DNA of 64,000 nt, from contig NZ_JASNRC010000001.1 of NCBI RefSeq assembly GCF_030411995.1, positions 62,001-126,000 of the forward strand. The letters run 5' to 3'. Shown here piece by piece: positions 26,291 through 35,768 of this stretch. The notes under the pieces were generated by a model, which worked only from the letters and a program-made list of their open reading frames with translations, had not been told where the DNA came from and did no database searches. Position 1 is the first letter of the stretch, and each line of letters begins with the position of its first letter. A program made the translations under genes and the position numbers. Origin of the DNA: Massilia sp. YIM B02769 (GTDB taxonomy: Bacteria; Pseudomonadota; Gammaproteobacteria; Burkholderiales; Burkholderiaceae_D).

Positions 26291-26964
26291 GCGCGCTTCC
26301 TCCCTGCCAGCATGACCGGCAGCGTGCGCAGTTCGTGCGCATTGAAGCGGGCCATCGCGTTCACCACCAGCACCGTCAACAAGCCTTCGCTGATGGCGAT
26401 CGGCACCTGGGTCAGGCCGAAGATGCCGGCGAATTTCAGGAACGAGGCAGTAAAGCCGCCCACCGCATCGGGGAAGGCCCAGGCCAGCTGGATCGAGGTA
26501 ACAACGTAGGTGGCAAGGTCGCCCAGGCAGGCGGCCAGGAACACGGCCACCGAGCGCGAGGCATTCAGGCCGGCAGCAGCGCGGAACACGCCGTAAGCGA
26601 CGAAGGGGCCGACGACCGCCATCGAGAACACGTTGGCGCCGAGCGTGGTCAGCCCGCCGTGGGCCAGCAGCAGCGCCTGGAACAGCAGCACCACGAAGCC
26701 GACCGGCACCATCGCCGCGGGACCAAACAACAAGGCGCCGAAGCCGACACCGGTGGGGTGCGAGCAGCTGCCCGTCACCGACGGCAGTTTTAACGCGGAC
26801 AAGAGAAAGGCAAAGGCGGCGGCCACGCCCAGCAGCATGCGCCGCTCGGGATGCGCCTGCAGGCTGCGCTTGACGCTGTGCAGGCCAAAGGCCAGGAAAG
26901 GCAAGGAAGCGGCTGCCCAGCCGAGCGCGTGCGCCGGCGGCAAAAAGCCTTCCATGATGTGCAT
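26287..26964 (-). CDS. cbiM: Cobalt transporter substrate-binding subunit CbiM
   Basis: 225 residues beginning [16 protein letters not shown]. The N-terminal Met-His, with His2, binds cobalt in characterised CbiM proteins; [17 protein letters not shown] is the second metal-related motif. About seven helices. It is the first gene of the operon, with GGGAGG as the RBS and a cobalamin riboswitch in its leader, so cobalt import and ring synthesis share one B12-responsive switch. Confidence 0.94.
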   Translation of the reverse strand: MHIMEGFLPPAHALGWAAASLPFLAFGLHSVKRSLQAHPERRMLLGVAAAFAFLLSALKLPSVTGSCSHPTGVGFGALLFGPAAMVPVGFVVLLFQALLLAHGGLTTLGANVFSMAVVGPFVAYGVFRAAAGLNASRSVAVFLAACLGDLATYVVTSIQLAWAFPDAVGGFTASFLKFAGIFGLTQVPIAISEGLLTVLVVNAMARFNAHELRTLPVMLAGRKRA

Positions 26965-27091
26965 TCGAAACCTCCCGTCGAATGGTCGATAAATGCACCA
27001 TGCGGGGAGATGAGCGGACGGACGACGAGGCTCGGGAATGGATACGCGAAACCGGTCGACATCGGCTTCCCGTCACCCCGGGGAATGATGC

Positions 27092-27262
27092 TGGCGATTC
27101 GGGCCGGTATTCTGGCTCGCCTTCATCCTTCCCCGTGCCTTCCCGCGCAAAGCGCAGTGGCGTGTGACGGAGTCGTCAGGCTTACAGCAGCGGGGGCTGC
27201 GCCGGAATGGCTGCTCAATTCATTGGCAGATTCACCGGCTTCCCGTTTAACGTTCTTTCGGA
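27092..27262 (-). ncRNA. Cobalamin (B12) riboswitch
   Basis: Read on the minus strand, the leader has in order: GGGAAGCCGGTG (near 27250), the B12-box ggcgcagcccccgc (about 27188-27204), GCCACTG with GGGAAGGCAC (27136-27164), GAAGG, then AGCCAGAATACC (27106-27117). These are the conserved blocks of the cobalamin aptamer in the right order and spacing. It lies about 130 nt before cbiM and should repress the whole cbi-cob operon when adenosylcobalamin is present. Confidence 0.95.
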
Positions 27263-27362
27263 GAGAAAGAAGCGCACCCAAGCTCGCATGGTACACGGAC
27301 GGGAGGCATTGTGCCAGCTCAGCCGAAGAGCTGGTCTGTTGTGTTTTTGCTCAGTGGGCAAG

Positions 27363-27400
27363 AAAAAAGCCTGCAGTCACGTGACTGCAGGCTTTGTTTT
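27363..27400 (-). terminator. Strong bidirectional terminator after ssb
   Basis: Perfect 15-bp stem, aaagcctgcagtcac (27366-27380) and its complement (27381-27395), with A-tract on the left and T-tract on the right. It separates ssb from the riboswitch-controlled operon. Confidence 0.88.
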
Positions 27401-27418
27401 CTTTGCAAGAAATTTGGA

Positions 27419-27916
27419 TTAGAACGGAATATCGTCGTCCATATCCGAGAAGTTCGGTGCCGGACGCTGAGGCTGCGGACGGGCTGCCGGTGCCGGAGGC
27501 GCCTGGCGTGGAGCTGGGCGCTGTGGCGCGTCGTAGCCGCCGCCGTCGTCCATGCCCATGTCGCTGCCGCCGCCCATGCCCTGGCGACCGCCCAGCATCT
27601 GCATGTTTTCGGCGACGATGTCGGTTGCGTAGCGCTCGATGCCGTCCTTGTCGGTGTACTTGCGGGTTTGCAGGCGGCCTTCGACGTAGACCGACGAACC
27701 TTTTTTCAGGTACTGGCCGACGATTTCAGCCAGGCGGCCGAAGAACGAGATGCGGTGCCATTCGGTCAGCTCTTTTTGTTCGCCGGTGTTGCGGTCCTTC
27801 GACTTGAACGACGTGGCGACCGCGATGTTCGCGATGGCGTCGCCGCTCGGCATGTAGCGGATTTCCGGATCGCGGCCGAGGTTACCGACGATGATGACCT
27901 TGTTGACTGATGCCAT
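27419..27916 (-). CDS. ssb: Single-stranded DNA-binding protein
   Basis: 165 residues. [20 protein letters not shown] and the OB-fold region to about residue 108 ([30 protein letters not shown] is the central part) are canonical. A Gly/Gln/Pro-rich linker of about 45 residues and the acidic DDDIPF tip follow; that tip docks RecO, PriA, Exo I and others. It acts at replication forks and in repair. It is divergent from uvrA, as in many proteobacteria. Confidence 0.97.
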   Translation of the reverse strand: MASVNKVIIVGNLGRDPEIRYMPSGDAIANIAVATSFKSKDRNTGEQKELTEWHRISFFGRLAEIVGQYLKKGSSVYVEGRLQTRKYTDKDGIERYATDIVAENMQMLGGRQGMGGGSDMGMDDGGGYDAPQRPAPRQAPPAPAARPQPQRPAPNFSDMDDDIPF

Positions 27917-28098
27917 GGTGTGACTCCTTCAGGATGTGTGAGCCCTGGCTCTGCTTGATGACTAGGCGCCAGGGAACTGGGGTGATGCAGCTCGCTATTA
28001 TGGGGCTGTTACCGCCTGAGTTAAAGAGGATTTTTTGGGGTCCGACAAACAGATTTGAGGTGTGCGATCAGGTCGTGGTTCAGACATTGTGGTTGAGC

Positions 28099-28126
28099 GC
28101 GTGGACGGGAGACCCGTCCACCCTAC
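28099..28126 (-). repeat. REP-like palindrome
   Basis: gtggacggg, 3-nt loop, cccgtccac, then ccctac. Read on the minus strand it begins with the family foot GTAGGG. The hairpin sequence differs from other copies but is fully self-complementary. Confidence 0.6.
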
Positions 28127-28298
28127 GGGGCATAGCCGCGTGCCCCAGTACAGGCGTTATCAAAATTTTTTTTCTGATTCTGAACGGTTTGCCATTGAAG
28201 CCCCCTTGAAACGGCACATATGCATCCCAACCGGTCGCGTGCGTTAGGAAGTACTTGCCAGTGCGATATGCCAGCTTGCCATCGCTGGTACACCACCA

Positions 28299-28314
28299 CT
28301 GGATAAACGTACAG
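28299..28314. promoter_or_regulatory. Candidate LexA (SOS) box of uvrA
   Basis: CTGGATAAACGTACAG matches the CTGT-N8-ACAG SOS operator except for one base in the left half, and 12 of 16 positions of the E. coli consensus. It is 108 bp upstream of the uvrA ATG and next to a possible -10 (TAAACT 28332-28337). The weaker left half makes this tentative. Confidence 0.4.
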
Positions 28315-28422
28315 CCGCAGCAAAAAAGCGCTAAACTAGCAGATTCCCCTCGATTGGCCCGCCCAACGCGACAGTATCGTGCGCGGCCTGCACAAACTTA
28401 TAGAAAGCCTGCCAAAAAACTA

Positions 28423-31272
28423 ATGGAAGAAATTCGTATTCGTGGTGCCCGCACGCACAATCTGAAGAACATCAATCTCGACCTGCCGCGCAACAAGCTG
28501 ATCGTCATCACCGGCCTGTCGGGCTCGGGCAAGTCTTCGCTCGCCTTCGACACCCTGTACGCCGAAGGCCAGCGCCGCTACGTCGAGTCGCTGTCGGCCT
28601 ACGCGCGCCAGTTCCTGCAGTTGATGGAAAAGCCGGACGTCGACCTGATCGAAGGCCTGTCGCCGGCGATTTCCATCGAGCAGAAAGCCACCTCGCACAA
28701 TCCGCGTTCGACGGTGGGCACCGTGACCGAAATCCACGACTACCTGCGTCTGCTGTACGCACGCGTCGGCACGCCCTACTGCCCGCAGCACCCGCATGAG
28801 CCGCTCGCCGCCCAGACCGTGTCGCAGATGGTCGATGCCGTGCTGGCCATGCCGGAAGGCACCAAGCTGATGATCCTGGCGCCGGTTGTCGCCGGCCGCA
28901 AGGGCGAGCATGGCGATCTGTTCGCGTCGATGCAGGCGCAAGGCTTCGTCCGCTTCCGTATCCAGAGCGGCGTGAATCCGGCCAAGATCTACGAGATCGA
29001 CGAGCTGCCGAAGCTGAAAAAGACCGAAAAGCACTCGATCGACGTCGTCATCGACCGCGTGAAAGTGAATGCCGAAATCAAGCAGCGCGTCGCCGAAAGC
29101 TTCGAGACGGCATTGCGTCTGGCCGACGGCCGCGCTGTTGCCTACGAAATGGACACCGAGAAGGAAACGGTGTTCTCGAACAAGTTCGCCTGTAACGTCT
29201 GCGGTTACTCGCTGCAGGAACTCGAGCCGCGCCTGTTCTCGTTCAACAACCCGATGGGCGCCTGCTCGGAGTGCGACGGCTTGGGCCACATCGAGTTCTT
29301 CGATCCGAAGCGCATCGTTGCTTTCCCGAACCTGTCGCTGGCCTCGGGCGCCGTGAAGGGCTGGGACCGCCGCAACCAGTTCTACTTCCAGATGCTGTCG
29401 AACCTGGCCGCCTACTACGACTTCGACCTCGACACGCCGTTCGAAAAGTTGCCGAAGACTGCCCAGGAAGCCGTGATGTTCGGCTCCGGCAAGACCTCGA
29501 TTCCGTTCACCTATGTGAACGAGCGCGGCCGCACCGTGATCCGCGAGCACACCTTCGAAGGCGTGGTGAACAACCTGCAGCGCCGCTACCGCGAAACCGA
29601 TTCGATGGCGGTCAAGGAAGAGCTGGCCAAGTTCATCAACGAAAAGAAATGCCCGGCCTGCGAAGGCGCGCGCCTGCGTACCGAAGCGCGTTTCGTGAAG
29701 ATTGGCCAGGGCGCCCAGCAGCGCGCGATCTATGAAGTGTCGGACCGTCCGCTGCGCGAAACGCTGGCCTATTTCGAGTCGCTCGAGCTGACCGGCGCCA
29801 AGCGCGACATCGCCGAGCGCGTAATCAAGGAAATTACCGCACGCCTGAAGTTCCTGAACAACGTCGGCCTGGACTACCTGTCGCTGGACCGCAGCGCCGA
29901 CACCCTGTCGGGCGGCGAGGCGCAGCGTATCCGTCTGGCCTCACAGATCGGTTCCGGCCTGACCGGCGTCATGTACGTGCTGGATGAACCGTCGATCGGC
30001 CTGCACCAGCGCGACAACGACCGCCTGATCGCGACGCTGAAGCATTTGCGCGACATCGGCAACAGCGTGCTGGTGGTCGAGCACGACGAAGACGCGATCC
30101 GTACCGCCGACTACATCGTTGACATGGGTCCGGGCGCCGGCGTGCATGGCGGCGTGGTCATTGCCGAAGGCACGCTGGACGAGATCATGGCCAACGAGCA
30201 TTCGGTGACCGCGCAGTACCTGGACGGCCGCCGCAAGATCCACGTGCCGAAGAAGCGCACCCCGGCGAATGAAGAGCGCCAGCTGGTGATCACGAATGCG
30301 ACCGGCAACAACCTGAAGAAGCAAACCCTGACGCTGCCGGTCGGTTTGATGACCTGCGTGACGGGTGTGTCGGGTTCCGGTAAATCGACGCTGATCAACG
30401 ACACGCTGTATCCGGCCCTGTCGCGCCACCTGTACGGCTCGCAGACCGAACCGGCGCCGCACGATGCGATCTTCGGCCTGGAGCATTTCGATAAAGTCAT
30501 TTCCGTCGACCAGGCACCGATCGGCCGCACGCCGCGCTCGAACCCGGCCACCTACACCGGCGTGTTCACCCCGATCCGCGATTTGTTCGCGACGGTGCCG
30601 ACCGCCAAGGAGCGTGGCTATAGCGCGGGCCGCTTCTCGTTCAACGTGAAGGGCGGCCGCTGCGAAGCCTGCCAGGGCGATGGCGTGATCAAGGTCGAGA
30701 TGCACTTCCTGCCGGACGTGTACGTGCCTTGCGACGTCTGCCACGGCAAGCGCTACAACCGCGAAACGCTGGAAGTGCAGTACAAGGGCAAGAACATCAC
30801 CGAAGTGCTGGAGATGACGGTGGAGGATGCGCACGAGTTCTTCAAGCCGGTGCCGGTGATTGCGCGCAAGCTGCAGACCCTGCTGGACGTGGGCCTGGGC
30901 TACATCAAGCTGGGCCAGAGCGCGACCACGCTGTCGGGCGGTGAGGCGCAGCGCGTGAAGCTGTCGCTGGAACTGTCGAAGCGCGATACCGGGCGTACCT
31001 TGTACATCCTGGACGAGCCGACCACCGGCCTGCACTTTGCCGACATCGACCTGCTGCTGAAGGTGATCCACCGCCTGCGCGACCAGGGCAACACGCTCGC
31101 CATCATCGAGCACAACCTGGACGTGATCAAGACGGCGGACTGGATCGTCGACCTGGGGCCGGAAGGCGGCGCCGGTGGCGGCACGATCGTCGCGACGGGT
31201 ACGCCGGAAGATGTGGCGGAGAATCCGAACAGTGTGACGGGCAAGTACCTGAAGCCGTTGCTGGTGCAGTAA
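28423..31272 (+). CDS. uvrA: Excinuclease ABC subunit A
   Basis: 949 residues, [17 protein letters not shown]. Two ABC-type ATPase halves: Walker [10 protein letters not shown] at about 30-40 and GVSGSGKST in the second half, with [12 protein letters not shown] and [12 protein letters not shown] signatures. Zinc modules are [10 protein letters not shown] with [15 protein letters not shown], and CEACQGDG with CDVCHG. It recognises bulky DNA damage together with UvrB. The ATG at 28423 is the family start; the in-frame extension to 28255 has no resemblance to UvrA. Confidence 0.97.
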   Translation: MEEIRIRGARTHNLKNINLDLPRNKLIVITGLSGSGKSSLAFDTLYAEGQRRYVESLSAYARQFLQLMEKPDVDLIEGLSPAISIEQKATSHNPRSTVGTVTEIHDYLRLLYARVGTPYCPQHPHEPLAAQTVSQMVDAVLAMPEGTKLMILAPVVAGRKGEHGDLFASMQAQGFVRFRIQSGVNPAKIYEIDELPKLKKTEKHSIDVVIDRVKVNAEIKQRVAESFETALRLADGRAVAYEMDTEKETVFSNKFACNVCGYSLQELEPRLFSFNNPMGACSECDGLGHIEFFDPKRIVAFPNLSLASGAVKGWDRRNQFYFQMLSNLAAYYDFDLDTPFEKLPKTAQEAVMFGSGKTSIPFTYVNERGRTVIREHTFEGVVNNLQRRYRETDSMAVKEELAKFINEKKCPACEGARLRTEARFVKIGQGAQQRAIYEVSDRPLRETLAYFESLELTGAKRDIAERVIKEITARLKFLNNVGLDYLSLDRSADTLSGGEAQRIRLASQIGSGLTGVMYVLDEPSIGLHQRDNDRLIATLKHLRDIGNSVLVVEHDEDAIRTADYIVDMGPGAGVHGGVVIAEGTLDEIMANEHSVTAQYLDGRRKIHVPKKRTPANEERQLVITNATGNNLKKQTLTLPVGLMTCVTGVSGSGKSTLINDTLYPALSRHLYGSQTEPAPHDAIFGLEHFDKVISVDQAPIGRTPRSNPATYTGVFTPIRDLFATVPTAKERGYSAGRFSFNVKGGRCEACQGDGVIKVEMHFLPDVYVPCDVCHGKRYNRETLEVQYKGKNITEVLEMTVEDAHEFFKPVPVIARKLQTLLDVGLGYIKLGQSATTLSGGEAQRVKLSLELSKRDTGRTLYILDEPTTGLHFADIDLLLKVIHRLRDQGNTLAIIEHNLDVIKTADWIVDLGPEGGAGGGTIVATGTPEDVAENPNSVTGKYLKPLLVQ

Positions 31273-31294
31273 GCACCGGCGTTGGTTGCATGTG

Positions 31295-31323
31295 AAAAGG
31301 CAGAGCTGCAGCTCTGCCTTTTT
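31295..31323 (+). terminator. uvrA terminator
   Basis: 12-bp stem aaaaggcagagc (31295-31306) with gctctgcctttt (31311-31322), loop tgca, then more T residues. It is 22 bp after the uvrA stop. Confidence 0.88.
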
Positions 31324-31362
31324 AATTTCTGCGTGGATGATACCCGCGTCGCTCTCGCCTTT

Positions 31363-31582
31363 GTAGGGTGGGCCAGGCCGCGCAAGGCACCTGTGTCCAC
31401 GCGGTGCAACGGTTGAGTAGCCATAACAGCGCTCCGAGACGCATCAGCCGAATCCGCGTGGACTCAGGAGTCCACCCTACAACTGCATTGCATTGGCGCC
31501 GTGGCCATTGGGTTTGTGGTGGGTTCGAGAACCCACCCTACCGTTCGATGCGGCTTTTGTAGGGTGGGTTCTTGAACCCACC
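31363..31582. repeat. Cluster of four REP-like palindromes
   Basis: Within the 377-bp gap after uvrA: a degenerate forward copy 31363-31403 (gtagggtggg, then gtgtccacgcgg), a reverse copy 31454-31480 (ccgcgtggactc, then gagtccaccctac), a reverse copy 31518-31541 (ggtgggttc, then gaacccaccctac), and a forward copy 31559-31582 (gtagggtgggttc, then gaacccacc). The first two form an inverted pair and the last two are back to back. This cluster occupies almost the whole gap. Confidence 0.75.
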
Positions 31583-31649
31583 GGTTTTACCTTGACACGC
31601 TGACAAGACAAGGAGACATTGAACACACCTTCACTGTCGAGCACCTGTC

Positions 31650-32111
31650 ATGACCGATCTCCTGCTTGCCATCTTCCACCACCTGATCGTCTTCGGCCTC
31701 GCCGCCGTGCTGGCCGCCGAGCTGGCCTTGATGCGGTCCTCAACCATGTCCCCGCAAACGGTCAGACTGCTGGGCCGCTTCGACTTTTTCTACGGCATGC
31801 TGGCGATGGCGATCCTGGTCGTCGGTTTCGTGCGCGTCTGGTTCGGCGCCAAGGGCCCCGATTTCTACCTGCACAACCACGCCTTCTGGGCCAAGATCGC
31901 CGCCTTTGCCGTGGTCGGGCTCATCTCGATCAAGCCGACGATGTGCATCCTGGCCTGGCAGAAGTCCCTGAAGGCCAACGCCGCCTTCGTCCCGCCGCTG
32001 CCGGAAATCGCCAGGCTGCGCCGTTGGCTGCTGATCGAGCTCCACGTGTTTGCGCTGATCCCGGTCTTTGCCGCGATGATGGCGCGCGGCGTCGGTTACG
32101 GCGCCGGCTGA
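31650..32111 (+). CDS. DUF2214 family membrane protein
   Basis: 153 residues with four predicted membrane helices (LLAIFHHLIVFGLAAVLAAE, MLAMAILVVGFVRVW, KIAAFAVVGLISI, LIELHVFALIPVFAAMMA). The HHLIVFGLAAVLAAELAL opening and the KGPDFYLHNHAFWAKI loop are typical of DUF2214, an uncharacterised inner-membrane family. RBS is weak. Next to an SDR on the opposite strand, with only 6 bp between stops. Confidence 0.8.
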   Translation: MTDLLLAIFHHLIVFGLAAVLAAELALMRSSTMSPQTVRLLGRFDFFYGMLAMAILVVGFVRVWFGAKGPDFYLHNHAFWAKIAAFAVVGLISIKPTMCILAWQKSLKANAAFVPPLPEIARLRRWLLIELHVFALIPVFAAMMARGVGYGAG

Positions 32112-32117
32112 GCAGGG

Positions 32118-32864
32118 TCAACGCCCGCCCGAGACGTCGATGAAGCTGCCGGTCGTGTACGACGCCGCCTCCGACAGCAGCCACAGCACGGCCTGGGCCA
32201 CCTCGGCCGGCTGCCCTCCCCGCCCCATCGGCACCGACGCCGCCAGGCGCGCAACACGGCCGGGTTCGCCGCCACTGGCATGCATATCGGTGTGGATCAG
32301 GCCAGGACGGACGCCGTTGACGCGGATGCCCTCCAGGGCCACTTCTTTCGACAAGCCGATCGTCAGCGCATCCATGGCCGCTTTCGACGCCGCATAGTCG
32401 ACGTATTCCCCCGCGGCACCCAGCACCCCGGCGCGCGACGACACATTCACGATGCCGCCGCCCGCACCACCGTGCCTGGTGGACATGCGCCGCACGGCCT
32501 CGCGCGCGCACAGCATGCTGCCCACAATGTTGGTTGCCATGATGCGCTGTATGCGCGCCGCGTCCATCTGGTCCACACGCATCTGCTGCGACAGGACGCC
32601 GGCATTGTTGACCAAGGCATCGAGCCGTCCATAGCGCCCGTCGATCGCCCGGAACATCGCCTCGACCTGCGCTTCATCGGCAACGTCGGCCTTGATTGCG
32701 AACGCCGCACCGCCGCCCGTGGTGATGGCGTCGACCACGCCGGCAGCGGCAGCATCGTCCGACCGGTAACTGATACAGACCCGGTATCTCCGCTGCGCCG
32801 CTTCGATCGCGCACGCCGCGCCAATGCCGCGCCCGCCGCCCGTGATCAAGATGATTTTCTCCAT
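32118..32864 (-). CDS. SDR family oxidoreductase
   Basis: 248 residues, MEKIILITGGGRGIGAACA. TGGGRGIG is the NAD(P)-binding loop, NNAGV the second motif, and YVDYAASKAAMDAL gives the YxxxK catalytic pair with an upstream Ser in VNVSSRAG. The arginine after the glycine loop and SYRSDD after beta-2 suggest NADP preference (inference). Substrate unknown. Start ATG 32864 has GAGGAGAC at good spacing; the frame is open further upstream without an RBS. Confidence 0.92.
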   Translation of the reverse strand: MEKIILITGGGRGIGAACAIEAAQRRYRVCISYRSDDAAAAGVVDAITTGGGAAFAIKADVADEAQVEAMFRAIDGRYGRLDALVNNAGVLSQQMRVDQMDAARIQRIMATNIVGSMLCAREAVRRMSTRHGGAGGGIVNVSSRAGVLGAAGEYVDYAASKAAMDALTIGLSKEVALEGIRVNGVRPGLIHTDMHASGGEPGRVARLAASVPMGRGGQPAEVAQAVLWLLSEAASYTTGSFIDVSGGR

Positions 32865-32941
32865 CCACTGTCTCCTCTTCCGGTTATGTGCAAACCGATG
32901 CACGTTAATATTAATATTTCTTAGGAACAGGATCGAGCAAT

Positions 32942-33415
32942 ATGCGTGTACTCATCATGGGCAATTCGGGATCGGGCAAATCGTACCGGGCGCAGGCGCT
33001 GGCGGCGCAACATGGCCTGGTACACCTGGACCTGGACACCATCGTCTGGGAACCGGGGCGGATCGCCGTGCCGCGTGCGCCTGAGCAGGTGCGGGCGGAG
33101 CTGCTGGCTTTTGTCGAAGGCAATGAAAGCTGGGTCGCGGAAGGCTGCTATGGCGACCTGGTCGAAGCCGCGCTGCCCTTTTGCTCGGCGCTGGTGTTCA
33201 TGCATCCGGGGCTGGAGGTGTGCCTGGCGAACAATCGCAGCCGGTCGTGGGAGCCGCACAAGTATGCGTCGATGGAGGCGCAGCAGAGCAAGCTCGCTTT
33301 CCTGCTGGAGTGGGTGGCGGGATATTACGAGCGGGATGATGCGACGTCGTATGCGCGGCACCGGCGGATTTTCAATGACTTCGGCGGCAACAAGACAGAA
33401 GTGAACGCATTGTAG
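32942..33415 (+). CDS. Small P-loop kinase-like ATPase
   Basis: 157 residues, MRVLIMGNSGSGKSYRAQALA. GNSGSGKS is Walker A, and LDLDTIVWEPG is the second strand with the DxD-like acidic motif of adenylate-kinase-like and shikimate-kinase-like proteins often annotated as AAA/topology-modulation proteins. WVAEGCYGDL is the following motif. Substrate unknown. The TAG stop (33413-33415) is the TAG of the GTAG foot of a palindromic repeat that starts at 33412. Confidence 0.75.
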   Translation: MRVLIMGNSGSGKSYRAQALAAQHGLVHLDLDTIVWEPGRIAVPRAPEQVRAELLAFVEGNESWVAEGCYGDLVEAALPFCSALVFMHPGLEVCLANNRSRSWEPHKYASMEAQQSKLAFLLEWVAGYYERDDATSYARHRRIFNDFGGNKTEVNAL

Positions 33416-33480
33416 GGTGGGGTGTCGAACCCACCGAAACGTTGCGCATCCATGCCGGTGGGTTCGAGAACCCACCCTAC
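33412..33480. repeat. Inverted pair of REP-like palindromes
   Basis: Forward copy 33412-33435 (gtagggtgggg, then cgaacccacc) and reverse copy 33457-33480 (ggtgggttc, then gaacccaccctac), separated by 21 bp. The forward foot supplies the stop codon of the P-loop gene; the reverse copy abuts the pckG terminator. This is a minimal BIME. Confidence 0.8.
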
Positions 33481-33511
33481 AAAAAAGGGCAGGACCATAC
33501 GGCCCTGCCCT
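33481..33511 (-). terminator. pckG terminator
   Basis: Stem agggcagg (33486-33493) with cctgccct (33504-33511), loop of 10 nt; on the minus strand it is followed by six T residues, which directly adjoin a repeat copy. Confidence 0.82.
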
Positions 33512-33558
33512 CTTTCACGTGACGGCGCCACACAGCGCCGCCCCTCCTCAGAACCTTC

Positions 33559-35421
33559 TTAACCCAGCTGCTTTTCCAGCTTCTGCTTGGCCGCCACCAG
33601 CTCTTGCGGCAGGTGGTAGGACAATTTCTCGAACAGCTCGGTGTGCAATTTCAGCTCTTCGCGCCAGGCGTCCTGGTCGATCGAAGTGATCTGCGTGAAC
33701 TGGGCCTCGGTGAAGTCCAGGCCATCCCAGTTCAGGTCGCCGTAATTCGGCGAGGTGCCGAACAAGTGTTCGCTGCCGCCGGCCTGGCCTTGCGTACGGT
33801 CGAGGATCCACTTCAGCACGCGCATGTTGTCGCCGTAGCCCGGCCACACGAAATTGCCCTGCTCGTCGGTACGGAACCAGTTGACGCAGAAGATCTTCGG
33901 CAGCGCGGCGCCGTTCTTCTCGGCCACTTTGCGGCCCAGGTCCAGCCAGTGCTGGAAGTAGTCGCTCATGTTGTAGCCGATGAACGGCAGCATGGCGAGC
34001 GGATCGCGGCGCACCACGCCCATCTGGCCGGCGGCGGCGGCGGTCGTTTCCGAACCCATGGTCGCGGCCATGTACACGCCTTCGACCCAGTCGCGCGCTT
34101 CGGTGACGAGCGGCACGGTGGTCGAGCGGCGGCCGCCGAAGATGAAGGCCGAGATCGGCACGCCGGCCGGATCGTCCCAGGCCGGGTCGATCACCGGGTT
34201 CTGGGTGGCGGCCACGGTGAAGCGCGCGTTCGGGTGGGCGGCCTTGGTGCCCGAGGCCGGGGTCCAGTCCTTGCCTTGCCAGTCGATCAGGTGGCTTGGG
34301 GCTTCCTTGGTCATGCCCTCCCACCACACGTCGCCGTCGTCGGTCAGCGCGACGTTGGTGAAGATCACGTTCTCGCGCAGCGAAGACATGCAGTTCGAGT
34401 TGGTCTTGTCGTTGGTGCCCGGGGCCACGCCGAAGTAGCCGGCTTCCGGGTTGATCGCGTACAGCTTGCCGTCCGCGCCCGGCTTGATCCAGGCGATGTC
34501 GTCGCCGATGGTGGTGACTTTCCAGCCGTCGAAGGAGGTCGGCGGGATCAGCATGGCGAAGTTGGTCTTGCCGCAGGCCGAAGGGAAAGCGGCCGCGACG
34601 TATTTCTTGTCGCCTTGCGGAGACTCGACGCCGAGGATCAGCATGTGTTCGGCCAGCCAGCCGGTGCCGCCCTGCTGCGCTTCCTGGTAGCCCATGTTCG
34701 AGGCGATACGCAGCGCGAAGCATTTCTTGCCCAGCAGTGCGTTGCCGCCATAGCCCGAGCCGAAGGACCAGATTTCGCGGGTTTCCGGGTAATGGACGAT
34801 GTACTTGGTGCTGTTGCACGGCCAGCGCACGTCCTGCTGGCCCGGGGTCAACGGCATGCCGACGCTGTGCACGCAGGGCACGAACTCGCCATCGTTGCCC
34901 AGCACGTCGTACACGGCCTTGCCCATGCGCGTCATGATGCGCATGTTCACGGCAACATAAGGCGAGTCGGACAGCTCGACGCCGATGTGGGCGATCGGCG
35001 AACCCAGCGGGCCCATCGAGAACGGCACCACGTACATGGTGCGGCCGGCCATGCAGCCGTCGAACAGGCCGTTCAGGGTGGTGCGCATCTCGGCCGGGTC
35101 GGTCCAGTTGTTGGTCGGGCCGGCCTGCTCTTTTGTGCTTGAGCAGATGAAGGTGCGGTCTTCCACGCGCGCCACGTCGGACGGGTCGGAATGGGCCAAG
35201 TAGGAATTTGGACGCTTTTCCGGGTTCAGGCGGATCATCGTGCCGGCATCGACCATCTGTGCGCACAGGCGGTCGTACTCTTCTTCGGAACCGTCGCACC
35301 AGTAGATGGCGTCAGGCTTCGTCAGGGCGGCAATGTCTGCCACCCAATTGATGAGCTTTTGATGGTTGATGTAAGCTGGGACGTTCAGGGCGGCGACGCC
35401 GCTCATCACGGGCTGGTTCAT
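33559..35421 (-). CDS. pckG: Phosphoenolpyruvate carboxykinase (GTP)
   Basis: 620 residues, the normal length of GTP-type [21 protein letters not shown] is the P-loop with the mobile active-site cysteine; IGDDIAWIK supplies metal-binding aspartates, and [14 protein letters not shown] and [15 protein letters not shown] are signature segments. It converts oxaloacetate and GTP to PEP, the gluconeogenic entry from the TCA cycle. ATG 35421 has GGAGG at good spacing; the frame continues upstream to 35460 without a better start. Monocistronic with its own terminator. Confidence 0.96.
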   Translation of the reverse strand: MNQPVMSGVAALNVPAYINHQKLINWVADIAALTKPDAIYWCDGSEEEYDRLCAQMVDAGTMIRLNPEKRPNSYLAHSDPSDVARVEDRTFICSSTKEQAGPTNNWTDPAEMRTTLNGLFDGCMAGRTMYVVPFSMGPLGSPIAHIGVELSDSPYVAVNMRIMTRMGKAVYDVLGNDGEFVPCVHSVGMPLTPGQQDVRWPCNSTKYIVHYPETREIWSFGSGYGGNALLGKKCFALRIASNMGYQEAQQGGTGWLAEHMLILGVESPQGDKKYVAAAFPSACGKTNFAMLIPPTSFDGWKVTTIGDDIAWIKPGADGKLYAINPEAGYFGVAPGTNDKTNSNCMSSLRENVIFTNVALTDDGDVWWEGMTKEAPSHLIDWQGKDWTPASGTKAAHPNARFTVAATQNPVIDPAWDDPAGVPISAFIFGGRRSTTVPLVTEARDWVEGVYMAATMGSETTAAAAGQMGVVRRDPLAMLPFIGYNMSDYFQHWLDLGRKVAEKNGAALPKIFCVNWFRTDEQGNFVWPGYGDNMRVLKWILDRTQGQAGGSEHLFGTSPNYGDLNWDGLDFTEAQFTQITSIDQDAWREELKLHTELFEKLSYHLPQELVAAKQKLEKQLG

Positions 35422-35768
35422 GAGTACCTCCAATAAAGAATTCTGGTCATGTCCCGGCACATCGTCGTGGGGCCAGGGACTACGCTTCGGAATCCCTTCG
35501 CTCGCATGGGAGCGCGGCGGTACGGCGGTCGTGTCGACAACCTCGTTGGCGAGGCTGGGGTGGAACGGTGCTGCTGGGCCTGCGTGATATACACGATCGT
35601 GCTGTCAAACCCTTAATATTCGGGCGATTGTACACCCCTGAATCCCATGCACAAGGTCCTCGGCCGGAAAAATGTAGGAAATATAGTTGACTAAAGTAGT
35701 AGGCTACTTTCAATCTTCGGGATCATGTACTTCCTTTACGTACTCATCAATAACTTCGGCCAACTCCG
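35422..35768. other. Divergent promoter region pckG / hydroxyacid dehydrogenase
   Basis: 347 bp without a gene. On the plus strand TTGACT (35687-35692) is followed by a 7-bp inverted repeat aaagtag (35693-35699) and ctacttt (35704-35710) that fills the expected -35/-10 spacer, a possible operator for the dehydrogenase gene. On the minus strand, TTGACA near 35603 could serve pckG, but no well-spaced -10 is seen. Confidence 0.45.

Larger units (their letters stand above)
27917..28422. other. ssb-uvrA divergent intergenic region
   Basis: 506 bp. It contains a REP-like palindrome (28099-28126), a candidate LexA box (28299-28314) followed by a plausible -10 element TAAACT (28332-28337) for uvrA, and AT-rich stretches near 28020-28060 and 28155-28185. 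No convincing gene is seen. Confidence 0.6.

Noticed and set aside
27363-27400. Palindrome near ssb as an operator
   Set aside because: A 15-bp stem with A and T tracts on both sides is a standard two-way terminator.
31363-31582. Possible CRISPR-like array from repeated palindromes
   Set aside because: Spacing, orientation and sequence are irregular, copies are inverted, and no cas genes are present.
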